64,000 bases of DNA from Alicyclobacillus herbarius DSM 13609 (GTDB taxonomy: Bacteria; Bacillota; Bacilli; Alicyclobacillales; Alicyclobacillaceae). Positions 18,320 through 27,139 of the stretch are shown here, piece after piece. The notes under the pieces were generated by a model, which searched no databases, had not been told where the DNA came from, and was given only the letters and a program-made list of their open reading frames with translations. Each line of letters begins with the position of its first letter. Positions within the stretch are counted from its first letter, which is position 1. Where the stretch lies: positions 1-64,000 of the forward strand of contig NZ_AUMH01000008.1 of assembly GCF_000430585.1 (NCBI RefSeq). The letters run 5' to 3'. The position numbers were made by a program, and so were the translations under genes.

Positions 18320-18342
18320 GTTTGTTGATTAATTAAACGAAC
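18320..18342 (+). promoter_or_regulatory. AT-rich imperfect palindrome before the second ABC operon, possible ROK/XylR-type operator
   Basis: GTTTGTTGATT (18320-18330) mirrors AATTAAACGAAC (18331-18342) with a few mismatches. It ends just before the GGGGG ribosome site of the binding-protein gene. The AAAC/GTTT arms resemble XylR-type operators. A weak cre-like match (15-base frame at 18232-18246, one mismatch to WTGNAANCGNWNNCW) lies 75 bases upstream. Confidence 0.35.
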
Positions 18343-18358
18343 ATCGGGGGTGCACACA

Positions 18359-19696
18359 TTGGCAAAGAGAAAGCGCTTTGGTATGGCTGCGGCGGTTTTG
18401 GCGCTCACGGCCCTCGCTGCTGGGTGCGGGACAGCAAATTCAGGCGCATCCAACACTTCTACTGGTTCTTCGGTGAGTGCAGCAGGGAAGACAAAGATAA
18501 CGCTCTGGGACATTCAAACGGGAGACTTACAGACCGTGGTCAAAGACATGGTTAGCGGTTTTGATCAAAAGCATCCCAAGATTGATGCAGAGGTTCAATT
18601 TTTCGAAAATGATCCGTACAAACAGAAGTTACAGGTTGCGATGGGCGCACACAATCCGCCGGATATCTTTTTCGGTTGGGGTGGAGGCACGCTCAAGTCC
18701 TATATTGATGCCGGTGACGTCTATGATTTGACCTCTGTCCTAAATCAAAATCCGTCGTGGAAAAACCGTTTTCTTCCATCCGTGATGAAGCCGGTTACAT
18801 TTGATGGAAAGATTTACGGTGTTCCGAACAACTACGTTCAGCCGGTGTTTCTTTTTTACAACAAGTCCTTGTTTAAACAATACAACCTGACGCCGCCGAA
18901 GACCTGGGATGACCTGCTGAAGGATGTAAAGGTATTCAAGCAGCATGGAGTTATCCCGATTACGTTGGGTGCCAAGGACAAGTGGCCGGATTTAATGTGG
19001 GAGGAATATTTGGTTGATCGAATCGGTGGACCCCAGGTCTTTAACGATATCGTGGCAGGAAAGCCAAACGCTTGGTCCAACCCGGCTGTCATCAAGGCCA
19101 ACCAAATGATCCAACAGCTCGTCGACGCGGGTGGATTTGAACCCGGATTCAACTCGGTTGGGCAAAACGATGGGTCTTCGACTGCGCTACTTTACACGGG
19201 TAAGGCTGCTATGGAACTGATGGGGAGCTGGGAGTTCTCCGGAATTCTCACGAACAACAAGTCCTTCGTTGAAAACGGAAACCTGGGTTGGATGCCGTTT
19301 CCGGCAGTTACCGGTGGAAAAGGTGACCCGGCAGACATTGCCGGAAACCCCTGTAACTATTACTCGATAGCTACGGATTCCAAGAATAAGGATGCGGCTG
19401 TGACCTTCTTGAAAGATGCGGTCCTCAATGATGAAACGGTGAAGAACTTCATCAAGCAAGGCCAGGTCCCGCCCGTCACCGGTATTGAAAGCGAACTGAA
19501 GAGTGCGGACAACGGGGATTACATGACGTTTGTGTACGACTTGGTAAGAAATGCACCAAACTTCCAAATGTCTTGGGACCAAGCGTTGCCGCCAACAGAG
19601 GCTCAACAGTTGTTGACGGATCTGGACAAGCTTTTCTTGAAACAGATGACTCCCCAACAGTTCTCGGCGGACATGAACAAGTATCTGCAAAAGTAA
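18359..19696 (+). CDS. sugar-binding lipoprotein of an ABC transporter
   Basis: Family 1 solute-binding protein, 445 residues. TTG 18359 fits best, with GGGGG eight bases upstream; GTG 18350 is in frame. Lipobox LAAGC gives Cys23, followed by a Ser/Thr/Gly linker. The mature region includes PPDIFFGWGGGTLKSYID and an aromatic-rich C-terminus. It heads an operon with two permeases, GH3, a polyol-type dehydrogenase, GH42 and GH10, which suggests xylo- or galacto-oligosaccharides as ligand. Confidence 0.9.
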   Translation: MAKRKRFGMAAAVLALTALAAGCGTANSGASNTSTGSSVSAAGKTKITLWDIQTGDLQTVVKDMVSGFDQKHPKIDAEVQFFENDPYKQKLQVAMGAHNPPDIFFGWGGGTLKSYIDAGDVYDLTSVLNQNPSWKNRFLPSVMKPVTFDGKIYGVPNNYVQPVFLFYNKSLFKQYNLTPPKTWDDLLKDVKVFKQHGVIPITLGAKDKWPDLMWEEYLVDRIGGPQVFNDIVAGKPNAWSNPAVIKANQMIQQLVDAGGFEPGFNSVGQNDGSSTALLYTGKAAMELMGSWEFSGILTNNKSFVENGNLGWMPFPAVTGGKGDPADIAGNPCNYYSIATDSKNKDAAVTFLKDAVLNDETVKNFIKQGQVPPVTGIESELKSADNGDYMTFVYDLVRNAPNFQMSWDQALPPTEAQQLLTDLDKLFLKQMTPQQFSADMNKYLQK

Positions 19697-19707
19697 TGTA
19701 GTGAACG

Positions 19708-19735
19708 GCCTGGCGCTGCAGCGGCAGCGCCAGGC
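19708..19735 (+). other. perfect intercistronic stem-loop after the binding-protein gene
   Basis: GCCTGGCGCTGC (19708-19719) pairs exactly with GCAGCGCCAGGC (19724-19735) around the loop AGCG, 12 bases after the stop and before AAGGGGGGG of the next gene. No T-run, so an mRNA stabiliser or attenuator is likelier than a terminator. Confidence 0.75.
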
Positions 19736-19750
19736 AAGGGGGGGACCACT

Positions 19751-20641
19751 ATGACTACACGTATGAACATGCAGCGTTGGCTGATGATTACGCCGGCTGT
19801 CGTGTTTTTCGCTGTTTTTGCCCTCGTTCCGATGGTCATGGCTGTATACTTCAGCGGGCTCGATTGGAATGGAATTGGTAAGGCAACATGGGTCGGCGGG
19901 GCAAATTGGGCGCAGGTGTTTCATGATACGGAAGCCTTGAAGGCGTTGCGCCTAACCATTTGGGTGATGATTTTGTCATGGTTGATACAAACGCCGTTCA
20001 GTCTATTGCTCGGTGTGTACCTGGCGAGTGGCCAGAGACATCGGGCTGTATTGGCCGTTTTTTACTTTACTCCCTTGCTGTTTTCTTCGACGGCAATCGG
20101 CATTACATGGTCCTACATTTTCAATCCAAACTTTGGCTTGGTAACTGCCCTCTTAAAAGCGTTGCACATTGGGAGTGGAATGCAGAACTGGATGGGTAAC
20201 CCGCACGTCGCCCTTTTCATTGTTGCGTTGGTGATTGCGTGGCAGTTTATCCCATTCCATACTTTGTTATATCAAGGCGGGGCTCGACAAATTCCAGATT
20301 CGTTGTATGAAGCTGCACGGATAGATGGAGCGCGGCCCCTTGAGATTTTCTTTCACATTACCCTGCCCCAGTTGAAGTACACGTTTGCAACGTCGAGCAT
20401 TTTGATCCTAACGGGGTCTCTGACTTACTTTGACTTAATCTATGTCCTAACGAGTGGCGGACCGGGTGATGCCACCAACGTCTTGGCCATGGATATGTAC
20501 AAGCAGGCGTTTGTCAATCAGCACATTGGCTACGGCAGTGTATTGGCGGTCATTCTTGCAATTGCGGGCGTCTTGCTCTCACTGATCATGCTTCGGGCCA
20601 CCGGCTTCAACCGCATGGAGAGCCAGATGGAAGGGATGTGA
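19751..20641 (+). CDS. ABC sugar transporter permease, MalF type
   Basis: 296 residues, about six membrane segments. ATG 19751 follows AAGGGGGGG. EAA loop YEAARIDGARPLEIFFHITL, and the MalF-type LTSGGPGDATNV near the C-terminus. It forms a channel with the next gene, whose start lies at its stop codon. Confidence 0.92.
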   Translation: MTTRMNMQRWLMITPAVVFFAVFALVPMVMAVYFSGLDWNGIGKATWVGGANWAQVFHDTEALKALRLTIWVMILSWLIQTPFSLLLGVYLASGQRHRAVLAVFYFTPLLFSSTAIGITWSYIFNPNFGLVTALLKALHIGSGMQNWMGNPHVALFIVALVIAWQFIPFHTLLYQGGARQIPDSLYEAARIDGARPLEIFFHITLPQLKYTFATSSILILTGSLTYFDLIYVLTSGGPGDATNVLAMDMYKQAFVNQHIGYGSVLAVILAIAGVLLSLIMLRATGFNRMESQMEGM

Positions 20642-20646
20642 ACGGT

Positions 20647-21522
20647 ATGATAGAGGCTATCCAAGTCCAACGTAAGCCTGCACGAGCATCTTCGGTTCGA
20701 CGGCCTCCCGTGTTTTGGCGAGTCGTGGGAGCTCTCTTTGGTATCGTCTGGTTGGTGGTTTCGTTTTATCCCATTCTATATATTTTGATGACCAGCTTGC
20801 GTTCGCAGCAAGGGTTTCTGGTTGGAAACCCGTGGCTACCAACGAGTAACACCACCTTCCAAAACTATGCAACCGTCCTCCAGGCGAATTTTGGACATTA
20901 CTTTTTTAACAGCCTGATTGTATCGGTAGCGAGCGTCATCTTCATTGTCTTGTTTGCTGTCCTGTTTGCGTTTGTCGTGGTGCGAACGGAGAACCGCGTC
21001 GTACGCCTCCTGTTTCAGGTCTTTCTCGTTGGCTTGGCCCTACCGATTCAAGCGGCCATCATTCCCATCTACATCATGGTGAGTCATTTAGGCCTCTATG
21101 ACACCCTGCTTGGGCTGATTCTTCCTTCAGTTGCCTTTGGCTTGCCACTGACCATCTTGATTCTTGTCAATTTTATCCGAGATGTGCCCAAAGAACTATA
21201 TGAAGCGATGCAGTTGGAGGGGGCGACAGACTTTCAAGTCCTCCGTCACTTGGTGATTCCGGTAACCCGTCCTGCGCTTGTCTCGGTCGGTATCTACGAT
21301 TTCGTGCAAGCTTGGAACAACTTCTTATTTCCACTGGTGCTCACGCAGAGTGACCAGTCGCGTGTGATGCCATTGGCCATCGTGAGTTTCCAAGGTCAAT
21401 ATACAATCAATGTACCAGTCATCATGGCGGCAGTCATTTTGTCCGCACTTCCGCTCATTCTGGCCTACATCTTTGGCCGGCGTTACCTACTCCAAGGGAT
21501 GTTGGCGGGATTTGGGAAATAG
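20647..21522 (+). CDS. ABC sugar transporter permease, MalG type
   Basis: 291 residues from ATG 20647; GTG 20638, which overlaps the previous stop, is an alternative three codons longer. Six membrane segments. EAA loop YEAMQLEGATDFQVLRHLVI, where the common Asp-Gly is Glu-Gly. Last membrane component of this transporter; no ATPase gene follows, so a shared ATPase encoded elsewhere is expected. Confidence 0.9.
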   Translation: MIEAIQVQRKPARASSVRRPPVFWRVVGALFGIVWLVVSFYPILYILMTSLRSQQGFLVGNPWLPTSNTTFQNYATVLQANFGHYFFNSLIVSVASVIFIVLFAVLFAFVVVRTENRVVRLLFQVFLVGLALPIQAAIIPIYIMVSHLGLYDTLLGLILPSVAFGLPLTILILVNFIRDVPKELYEAMQLEGATDFQVLRHLVIPVTRPALVSVGIYDFVQAWNNFLFPLVLTQSDQSRVMPLAIVSFQGQYTINVPVIMAAVILSALPLILAYIFGRRYLLQGMLAGFGK

Positions 21523-21616
21523 AAGGCTCGAAGTTGATTCGAAGTGCGATTGGCAGAGAGGAATACGTGGAACCAGGCCTGACCCTGAAAATACAACACT
21601 TGGAGGTCTGCTACCT

Positions 21617-23974
21617 ATGACCGCACCGTATCTTAATGCCACATTATCCATAGAGGAACGTGTGGACAATCTCATCGGGCAGATGACCCTTGAAGAAAAG
21701 GTGGCGCAGCTGACGTCCTTTTGGGCCTACGAGGTGCTGGACGGCCTCAGCTTTTCGGAAGAAAAGGCGGGCCGGCTAATGCAGCATGGTATCGGCCAGG
21801 TGACGCGCATCGGCGGCGCCACCAACCTGGGGCCTAAGGAGACTGCGCGCCTTGCCAATCAGATTCAGTCCTACCTGATTCACCGCACACGCTTGAAGAT
21901 TCCCGCCATGGTGCACGAGGAGTCGTGCAGCGGCTATATGGCCCAGGGGGCGACCTGCTTTCCGCAGACGATTGGCGTGGCCAGCACCTGGGATGTGGAT
22001 GTGGTTCGGCGCATTGGGGAAGTGATTCGCACCCAGATGCGGGCGGCAGGGGCGCATCAGGCATTGGCGCCGTTGCTCGATGTCACACGTGATCCCCGTT
22101 GGGGACGTGTGGAGGAGACGTTTGGGGAAGACCCGTATCTTGTGGCTCAAATGGGGATTGCCTACGTGAAGGGGCTACAAGGCGACAACCTGCGTGAAGG
22201 GGTGGTCGCCACTGGGAAACACTTTGTCGGTTACGGTGCCTCGGAGGGTGGCATGAACTGGGCGCCCGCGCACATCCCAGAGCGGGAGCTGCGGGAGGTG
22301 TTCTTGTATCCGTTTGAAGCAGCGGTGCGTGAGGCGGGACTGGCGTCCATCATGCCCGGTTACCACGAGCTGGACGGGGTGCCGTGTCACGACTCGCAGG
22401 AACTGTTAACGAATACCCTGCGCGGGCGTTGGGGGTTCGATGGCATCGTCGTCTCCGACTACTTCGCTATCAACCAGTTGTTTGAGTATCACCGGGTGGC
22501 ACGAGACAAGGTCAAAGCGGCTGAGCTGGCCGTCAAGGCTGGGGTCGACGTGGAACTGCCGAGCCGGGATGTGTATGCCGATCCACTCATCGACGCGGTG
22601 GCCGCGGGACGCCTAGACGTGAGCGAAGTGGATGCCCTGGTCCGTCGTGTGCTAACGATGAAGATGCGTCTTGGCTTGTTCGAGCACCCGTTTGTCGATG
22701 AAGGGCGAGCCCTCACCGTGTTTGACAACGCAGAACAGCGCCAATTGGCGCGGGAGGCGGCGGAAAAATCGATTGTGCTGCTCAAGAATGACGGATTGCT
22801 CCCCTTGCGTCCCGACGTGGCGAAGATTGCCCTCATTGGGCCGAACGCGGACAGTACACGCAACCTGGTCGGCGACTATGCGTATCCATGCCACATCGAA
22901 ACCCTGCTCGAGTGGGACGAAGACAACGTGTTCGATACGCCGATGCCAGAGAGCGTGACGACGGTCGACGAGTTTGTCCGCATGAACAGTATTTTGCAGG
23001 CGCTGCGGACCAAGGTCGGATCGGACACTGAGGTCGTGTACGCGAAAGGCTGCGACGTGCAGGAGACCGGAGCCGACTTGTCGCAAGCCGTGGCAGCGGC
23101 CAAGGAAGCAGACGTCGCGGTGGTCGTGGTCGGCGACAAGGCCGGGCTGACTGCGGAGTGCACCACCGGTGAGTCCCGCGACCGGGCAACCCTGGGGCTA
23201 CTTGGTGACCAGGAGCGGCTGGTGCAGGAGGTTGTGGCCACGGGTACCCCGACCGTCGTCGTGCTGGTCAGCGGGCGTCCGCTTGCGATTCCCTGGATTG
23301 CAGAGCATGTGCAGGCCGTCGTGGAAGCCTGGCTACCCGGGGAAGAAGGGGCCGAGGCGGTGGTCGATGTCCTGTTTGGCGATGTCAACCCGGCGGGACG
23401 CCTGCCCATCAGTGTGCCCCGATCTGTCGGGCAGCTACCCGTTTACTACGGACACAAGCTGTCGGGTGGACGTTCCCATTGGACAGGCAGCTACCTGGAC
23501 GAGAGCACCAAACCCTTGTTCCCGTTCGGCCATGGCCTAAGCTATACTCGATTCGAGTATCGCAATCTCCAGATTTCTGCCGCTGAGGTCGATGTGCACG
23601 GCCAGGTGGACATCACCTGCACCATTCAGAATGTCGGGGATCGCGATGGGGAGGAAGTGGTTCAACTCTATCTCCGTGACCCCGAAGCCGACGTAACCCG
23701 TCCGGTAAAAGAGCTGAAGGGCTTTGCTCGCGTTCACCTTAAGGCGGGCGAAGCGGCTCAGGTGGTGTTCACACTCTCCGCGCACCAGTTGGGATTCTAC
23801 AACCGCGCACTGGAGTATGTGGTGGAGCCGGGAGAGATAGAGGTCATGGTGGGTGCCTCCAGTGAGGACATCCGCCTGCAGGGCAGCTTCACCGTCATCG
23901 GGGAGACAGCCCAAGTGGAGGCAGAGAAGGTGTTCACGACGCGCGTGCAAGTTATGACCGGCGGTCAACTCTGA
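21617..23974 (+). CDS. beta-glucosidase/beta-xylosidase, glycoside hydrolase family 3
   Basis: 785 residues from ATG 21617, after GGAGGT at nine bases; the open frame upstream is not coding. GH3 N-terminal barrel (about 25-370) with KHFVGYGASEGGMNWAP and nucleophile Asp281 in GIVVSDYFAI; C-terminal alpha/beta domain (about 400-640); fibronectin-III-like tail (about 690-775). No signal peptide, so it acts on imported oligosaccharides. Specificity cannot be fixed by eye; the xylanase and xylitol-type dehydrogenase in the same operon favour beta-xylosidase. Confidence 0.92.
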   Translation: MTAPYLNATLSIEERVDNLIGQMTLEEKVAQLTSFWAYEVLDGLSFSEEKAGRLMQHGIGQVTRIGGATNLGPKETARLANQIQSYLIHRTRLKIPAMVHEESCSGYMAQGATCFPQTIGVASTWDVDVVRRIGEVIRTQMRAAGAHQALAPLLDVTRDPRWGRVEETFGEDPYLVAQMGIAYVKGLQGDNLREGVVATGKHFVGYGASEGGMNWAPAHIPERELREVFLYPFEAAVREAGLASIMPGYHELDGVPCHDSQELLTNTLRGRWGFDGIVVSDYFAINQLFEYHRVARDKVKAAELAVKAGVDVELPSRDVYADPLIDAVAAGRLDVSEVDALVRRVLTMKMRLGLFEHPFVDEGRALTVFDNAEQRQLAREAAEKSIVLLKNDGLLPLRPDVAKIALIGPNADSTRNLVGDYAYPCHIETLLEWDEDNVFDTPMPESVTTVDEFVRMNSILQALRTKVGSDTEVVYAKGCDVQETGADLSQAVAAAKEADVAVVVVGDKAGLTAECTTGESRDRATLGLLGDQERLVQEVVATGTPTVVVLVSGRPLAIPWIAEHVQAVVEAWLPGEEGAEAVVDVLFGDVNPAGRLPISVPRSVGQLPVYYGHKLSGGRSHWTGSYLDESTKPLFPFGHGLSYTRFEYRNLQISAAEVDVHGQVDITCTIQNVGDRDGEEVVQLYLRDPEADVTRPVKELKGFARVHLKAGEAAQVVFTLSAHQLGFYNRALEYVVEPGEIEVMVGASSEDIRLQGSFTVIGETAQVEAEKVFTTRVQVMTGGQL

Positions 23975-24047
23975 GTTTAACCTGTCGGGACTCTCGCCAA
24001 TCTACTTCGTTCAGGGTGCTGTCATGGCACCCCTGGACCCATTGAGG

Positions 24048-24061
24048 TGAAAGCGCTTGAA
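24048..24061 (+). promoter_or_regulatory. cre-like site overlapping a ribosome site and start codon
   Basis: TGAAAGCGCTTGAA matches the CcpA consensus TGAAAGCGCTWWCA except near the right end, and its first ten bases match exactly. It overlaps the end of GAGGTGA and the TTG start of the dehydrogenase, a place where CcpA could act as a roadblock. It may also be a chance match. Confidence 0.35.
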
Positions 24062-25043
24062 GGCAGCCGTGTTACGGACGGTAAAGGACCTGGTCATTGA
24101 CGACATCCCAACGCCTGGCGATCCCGCCCCTGGATGGGTGCAGGTCGCCGTCAAGGCCGTAGGCATCTGTGGATCGGACGTGCACTACTACCAGGAAGGA
24201 GCCATCGGATCGTTCGTATTGAAGGAGCCGATGATTCTCGGCCACGAGGTGGGCGGCGTGATTACGGCGGTCGGCCCGGGCGTCGATTTACCGGTGGGCG
24301 CGGTTGTGGCGCTGGAACCGGGGATTCCCTGCGGACAGTGCCCGGCGTGTCGAGAGGGGCGGTATAACCTGTGCCCGGACGTGAAATTTTTCGCGACCCC
24401 GCCGGTCGACGGGGCCATGACCGAGCTGGTCAATCACCCGGCCGCGTTCACCTATCGGGCGGACGGATTGACGCCGGCGGAAGCCAGTCTGGCGGAGCCG
24501 TTGTCGGTGGGGATTGCGGCCGTCCGCAAGGCGCAGCTGCACCTGGGGGCGCGGGTGTTGGTTCTTGGGGCCGGGCCGGTTGGCCTGTTGACCGCGCTGG
24601 CGGCCGATGCGGAAGGAGCCAGGGTGACGCTCTGTGACATACAGGAGAACCGCTTGCAGGTTGCTCAGCGTTTCGGTTTCACGACGCTGACCTTCGATGC
24701 CGAGCGGCAGGAGCAGTTTGACGTGGTCATCGATTGCAGCGGCAGTGGACCCGCGGTGGCCTGGGGGCAAAAGGCGGTGCGGCCCGGCGGGCGCATTGTC
24801 CTGGTGGGGATGGGCGCGCCGGGCGCAGTCCAGTTGGACGGGCTGGACCTCTGTTTGCGCGAGGTCTCCGTACAGGGCGTATTCCGGTATGCTAATACAT
24901 TCCCGGCGGCCATTGAGCTGCTACGCCGTCGCCAGGACGTGCTGGAGGTCTTTACCGAACACCGGATTCCCTTAGCGGATTTGCCGGAGTGCCTGAGGTC
25001 CGGCGCGCACCGGCAGTACGTCAAAACCTTGGTCACACTGTGA
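24057..25043 (+). CDS. zinc-dependent sorbitol/xylitol dehydrogenase-like protein
   Basis: Medium-chain dehydrogenase, 328 residues, TTG start with GAGGTGA six bases upstream. Catalytic zinc motifs CGSDVHYY and GHEVGG; structural zinc cysteines in CGQCPACREGRYNLC; NAD motif VLGAGPVGLLTALA. The HYYxxG pattern is typical of the sorbitol/xylitol/L-arabinitol group. It sits between GH3 and GH42 genes, so it probably oxidises a polyol or sugar released from hemicellulose. Confidence 0.88.
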   Translation: MKAAVLRTVKDLVIDDIPTPGDPAPGWVQVAVKAVGICGSDVHYYQEGAIGSFVLKEPMILGHEVGGVITAVGPGVDLPVGAVVALEPGIPCGQCPACREGRYNLCPDVKFFATPPVDGAMTELVNHPAAFTYRADGLTPAEASLAEPLSVGIAAVRKAQLHLGARVLVLGAGPVGLLTALAADAEGARVTLCDIQENRLQVAQRFGFTTLTFDAERQEQFDVVIDCSGSGPAVAWGQKAVRPGGRIVLVGMGAPGAVQLDGLDLCLREVSVQGVFRYANTFPAAIELLRRRQDVLEVFTEHRIPLADLPECLRSGAHRQYVKTLVTL

Positions 25044-25058
25044 CAGGGAGGGGGCCGC

Positions 25059-27134
25059 ATGACAGCCGAGAAAGCGGCGACGTATCCTGTTTTTCCTACC
25101 ATTTTATATGGCGGAGACTATAACCCAGACCAGTGGCCGGAAGAGGTTTGGGAGGAAGACATGCGCCTGTTCCGGCTGGCCCACCTAAACGTGGCCACGC
25201 TGCCGGTGTTCGGGTGGTCCCGCCTGCAGCCGGCGGAAGATGTGTATGACTTTGCCTGGCTGGATGCGCTCCTTGATAAGCTCTGGGATAACGGCATCCA
25301 TGTCTGTCTGGCGACGGCCACTGCCGCTCAGCCGCCGTGGATGTCGCACAAGTACCCGGAGATGCTCCCGGTGGACAAAAACGGGATGCGGCGGCGGCAC
25401 GGTGGTCGGGTGAACTTCTGTCCCAACAGTCCAGTGTATCGTCACTTCGCCGCCGAATTAGTGCGCCGTCTGGCGGATCGTTATGCCCATCATCCGGCCT
25501 TGATTGCCTGGCACGTGGGTAACGAATACGGAACGTATTGTTATTGCGACGTCTGTGCGGACGTCTGGAGGGACTGGCTGAAGGCGCGCTACAAGACGCT
25601 GGAGGCTTTGAACAAGGCCTGGAACACGGCCTTCTGGGGCCACCTGTATCGCGATTGGGAGGAAATCGTACCGCCCGACAACCGGTCCAATAACATTCCG
25701 CGATCCCGCCCGGCCGATTCTAGCGTTTTGCCTGGGATGTCCCTCGACTACATGCGGTTTATGTCGGAGAGCAGCCTGGCCTGTTATCGGGCCGAGTACG
25801 ACATCCTCAAGTTGTTCACTCCGGACATCCCGGTTACGACCAACCTGATGGGGACGTTCAAGCCGCTCGACTATTTTGCCTGGGCGCCCAATCTGGATAT
25901 CGTTTCCTGGGACAACTATCCGGTCAAAAACGCGGACATGGCGTCGATTGCGTTTCGCCACGACCTGATGCGCGGCTTAAAAAACGGCCAGCCATTCATG
26001 CTCATGGAACAGACACCCAACCAGCAGAACTGGCAGGCGTACAACGCTGTGAAGCGGCCGGGTGAGCTGCGTCGCCTTAGTTGGCAAGCCGTAGCGCACG
26101 GGGCGGACACAGTGATGTACTTCCAGCTGCGTCAGTCCGTCGCCGGATGCGAGAAGTTCCACGGGGCCGTGATTAGCCACGCCGGACATGAACACACCCG
26201 CGTGTTTCGCGACGTGGCGCAGCTGGGCGAGGAGTTGCAAAAGGTTTCGCCGCAGCAGTTGGGACCGGTGCGTCGGGCCGAGGCAGCCATCTTGTTCGAC
26301 TGGGAGAACTGGTGGGCGCTCGAGATGTCGAGTGGGCCAAGCCAGGATTTGCAATACGTCCCCTTCGTGGAGCAGGTGTATCGAGCGTTCTGGCAACAGC
26401 ACCTGCCGGTGGACATTCTTCACCCAGGGCAGGACTTTTCCTCGTACAAGGTCGTGGTGGCGCCCTTGATGTATTTGCTGCACCCCGGCTTCAGCGAGCG
26501 CATCAAGGCCCACGTGCGCGCGGGGGGCACCTTCGTCACCACCTTTTTCAGCGGCCTCGTGGACGAGCACGACCGCGTGTTCACGGGTGGATCGCCCGGG
26601 GAATGGTGGGACCTTTTGGGACTATGGGTCGAGGAAACGGACGCGTTGATGCCGGAGGAGTCCAACCATATGCGGTTTGTGCAGCCGCTGGGGCGATTGC
26701 AGGGTGCCTATCAGTGCGGCCTGTTGTGCGATCTCGTTCACCTTGAGGGGGCTACGGCCTTGGCTGTCTACGGGGAGGATTTTTACGCGGGGATGCCGTG
26801 CCTGACCGAGAACCGTTTCGGAGCGGGGCGCGCGTACTACCTGGCGACCTGCCCAGATGCGGTGGTGTTGACGGAACTGATTCAACACGTATGTGCTGAA
26901 CAAGGGATTCAACCGCTGCTTGACGCCCCGGCTGGGGTGGAGGTCGTGGACCGTCAAGCGGGTGAGCAGGTACACCGGTTTGTCGTCAACCATCGAACGG
27001 AACCGGTCACCCTGAATCTGACTGCGTCTGGAACAGATATCCTGTCCAGCCGTCGTCTGGCGGGAGAGGTTCAGCTGAATCCTGGAGAAGTCTGGGTCGT
27101 GCGCACAGATGCGCCGCCAGTGAGAGGAGAGTGA
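25059..27134 (+). CDS. beta-galactosidase, glycoside hydrolase family 42
   Basis: 691 residues, ATG after AGGAGGGGG. Acid/base Glu156 in HVGNEYG, nucleophile Glu317 in MLMEQTPNQQNW. The metal-binding cysteine cluster CYCDVC follows the acid/base residue, as in thermophilic GH42 enzymes. Domains: barrel (about 15-385), trimerisation domain with a Rossmann-like fold (about 390-605), small beta tail. No signal peptide. The substrate may be beta-galactosides or alpha-L-arabinopyranosides from hemicellulose. The stop overlaps the region before the xylanase start. Confidence 0.94.
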   Translation: MTAEKAATYPVFPTILYGGDYNPDQWPEEVWEEDMRLFRLAHLNVATLPVFGWSRLQPAEDVYDFAWLDALLDKLWDNGIHVCLATATAAQPPWMSHKYPEMLPVDKNGMRRRHGGRVNFCPNSPVYRHFAAELVRRLADRYAHHPALIAWHVGNEYGTYCYCDVCADVWRDWLKARYKTLEALNKAWNTAFWGHLYRDWEEIVPPDNRSNNIPRSRPADSSVLPGMSLDYMRFMSESSLACYRAEYDILKLFTPDIPVTTNLMGTFKPLDYFAWAPNLDIVSWDNYPVKNADMASIAFRHDLMRGLKNGQPFMLMEQTPNQQNWQAYNAVKRPGELRRLSWQAVAHGADTVMYFQLRQSVAGCEKFHGAVISHAGHEHTRVFRDVAQLGEELQKVSPQQLGPVRRAEAAILFDWENWWALEMSSGPSQDLQYVPFVEQVYRAFWQQHLPVDILHPGQDFSSYKVVVAPLMYLLHPGFSERIKAHVRAGGTFVTTFFSGLVDEHDRVFTGGSPGEWWDLLGLWVEETDALMPEESNHMRFVQPLGRLQGAYQCGLLCDLVHLEGATALAVYGEDFYAGMPCLTENRFGAGRAYYLATCPDAVVLTELIQHVCAEQGIQPLLDAPAGVEVVDRQAGEQVHRFVVNHRTEPVTLNLTASGTDILSSRRLAGEVQLNPGEVWVVRTDAPPVRGE

Positions 27135-27139
27135 CCACC

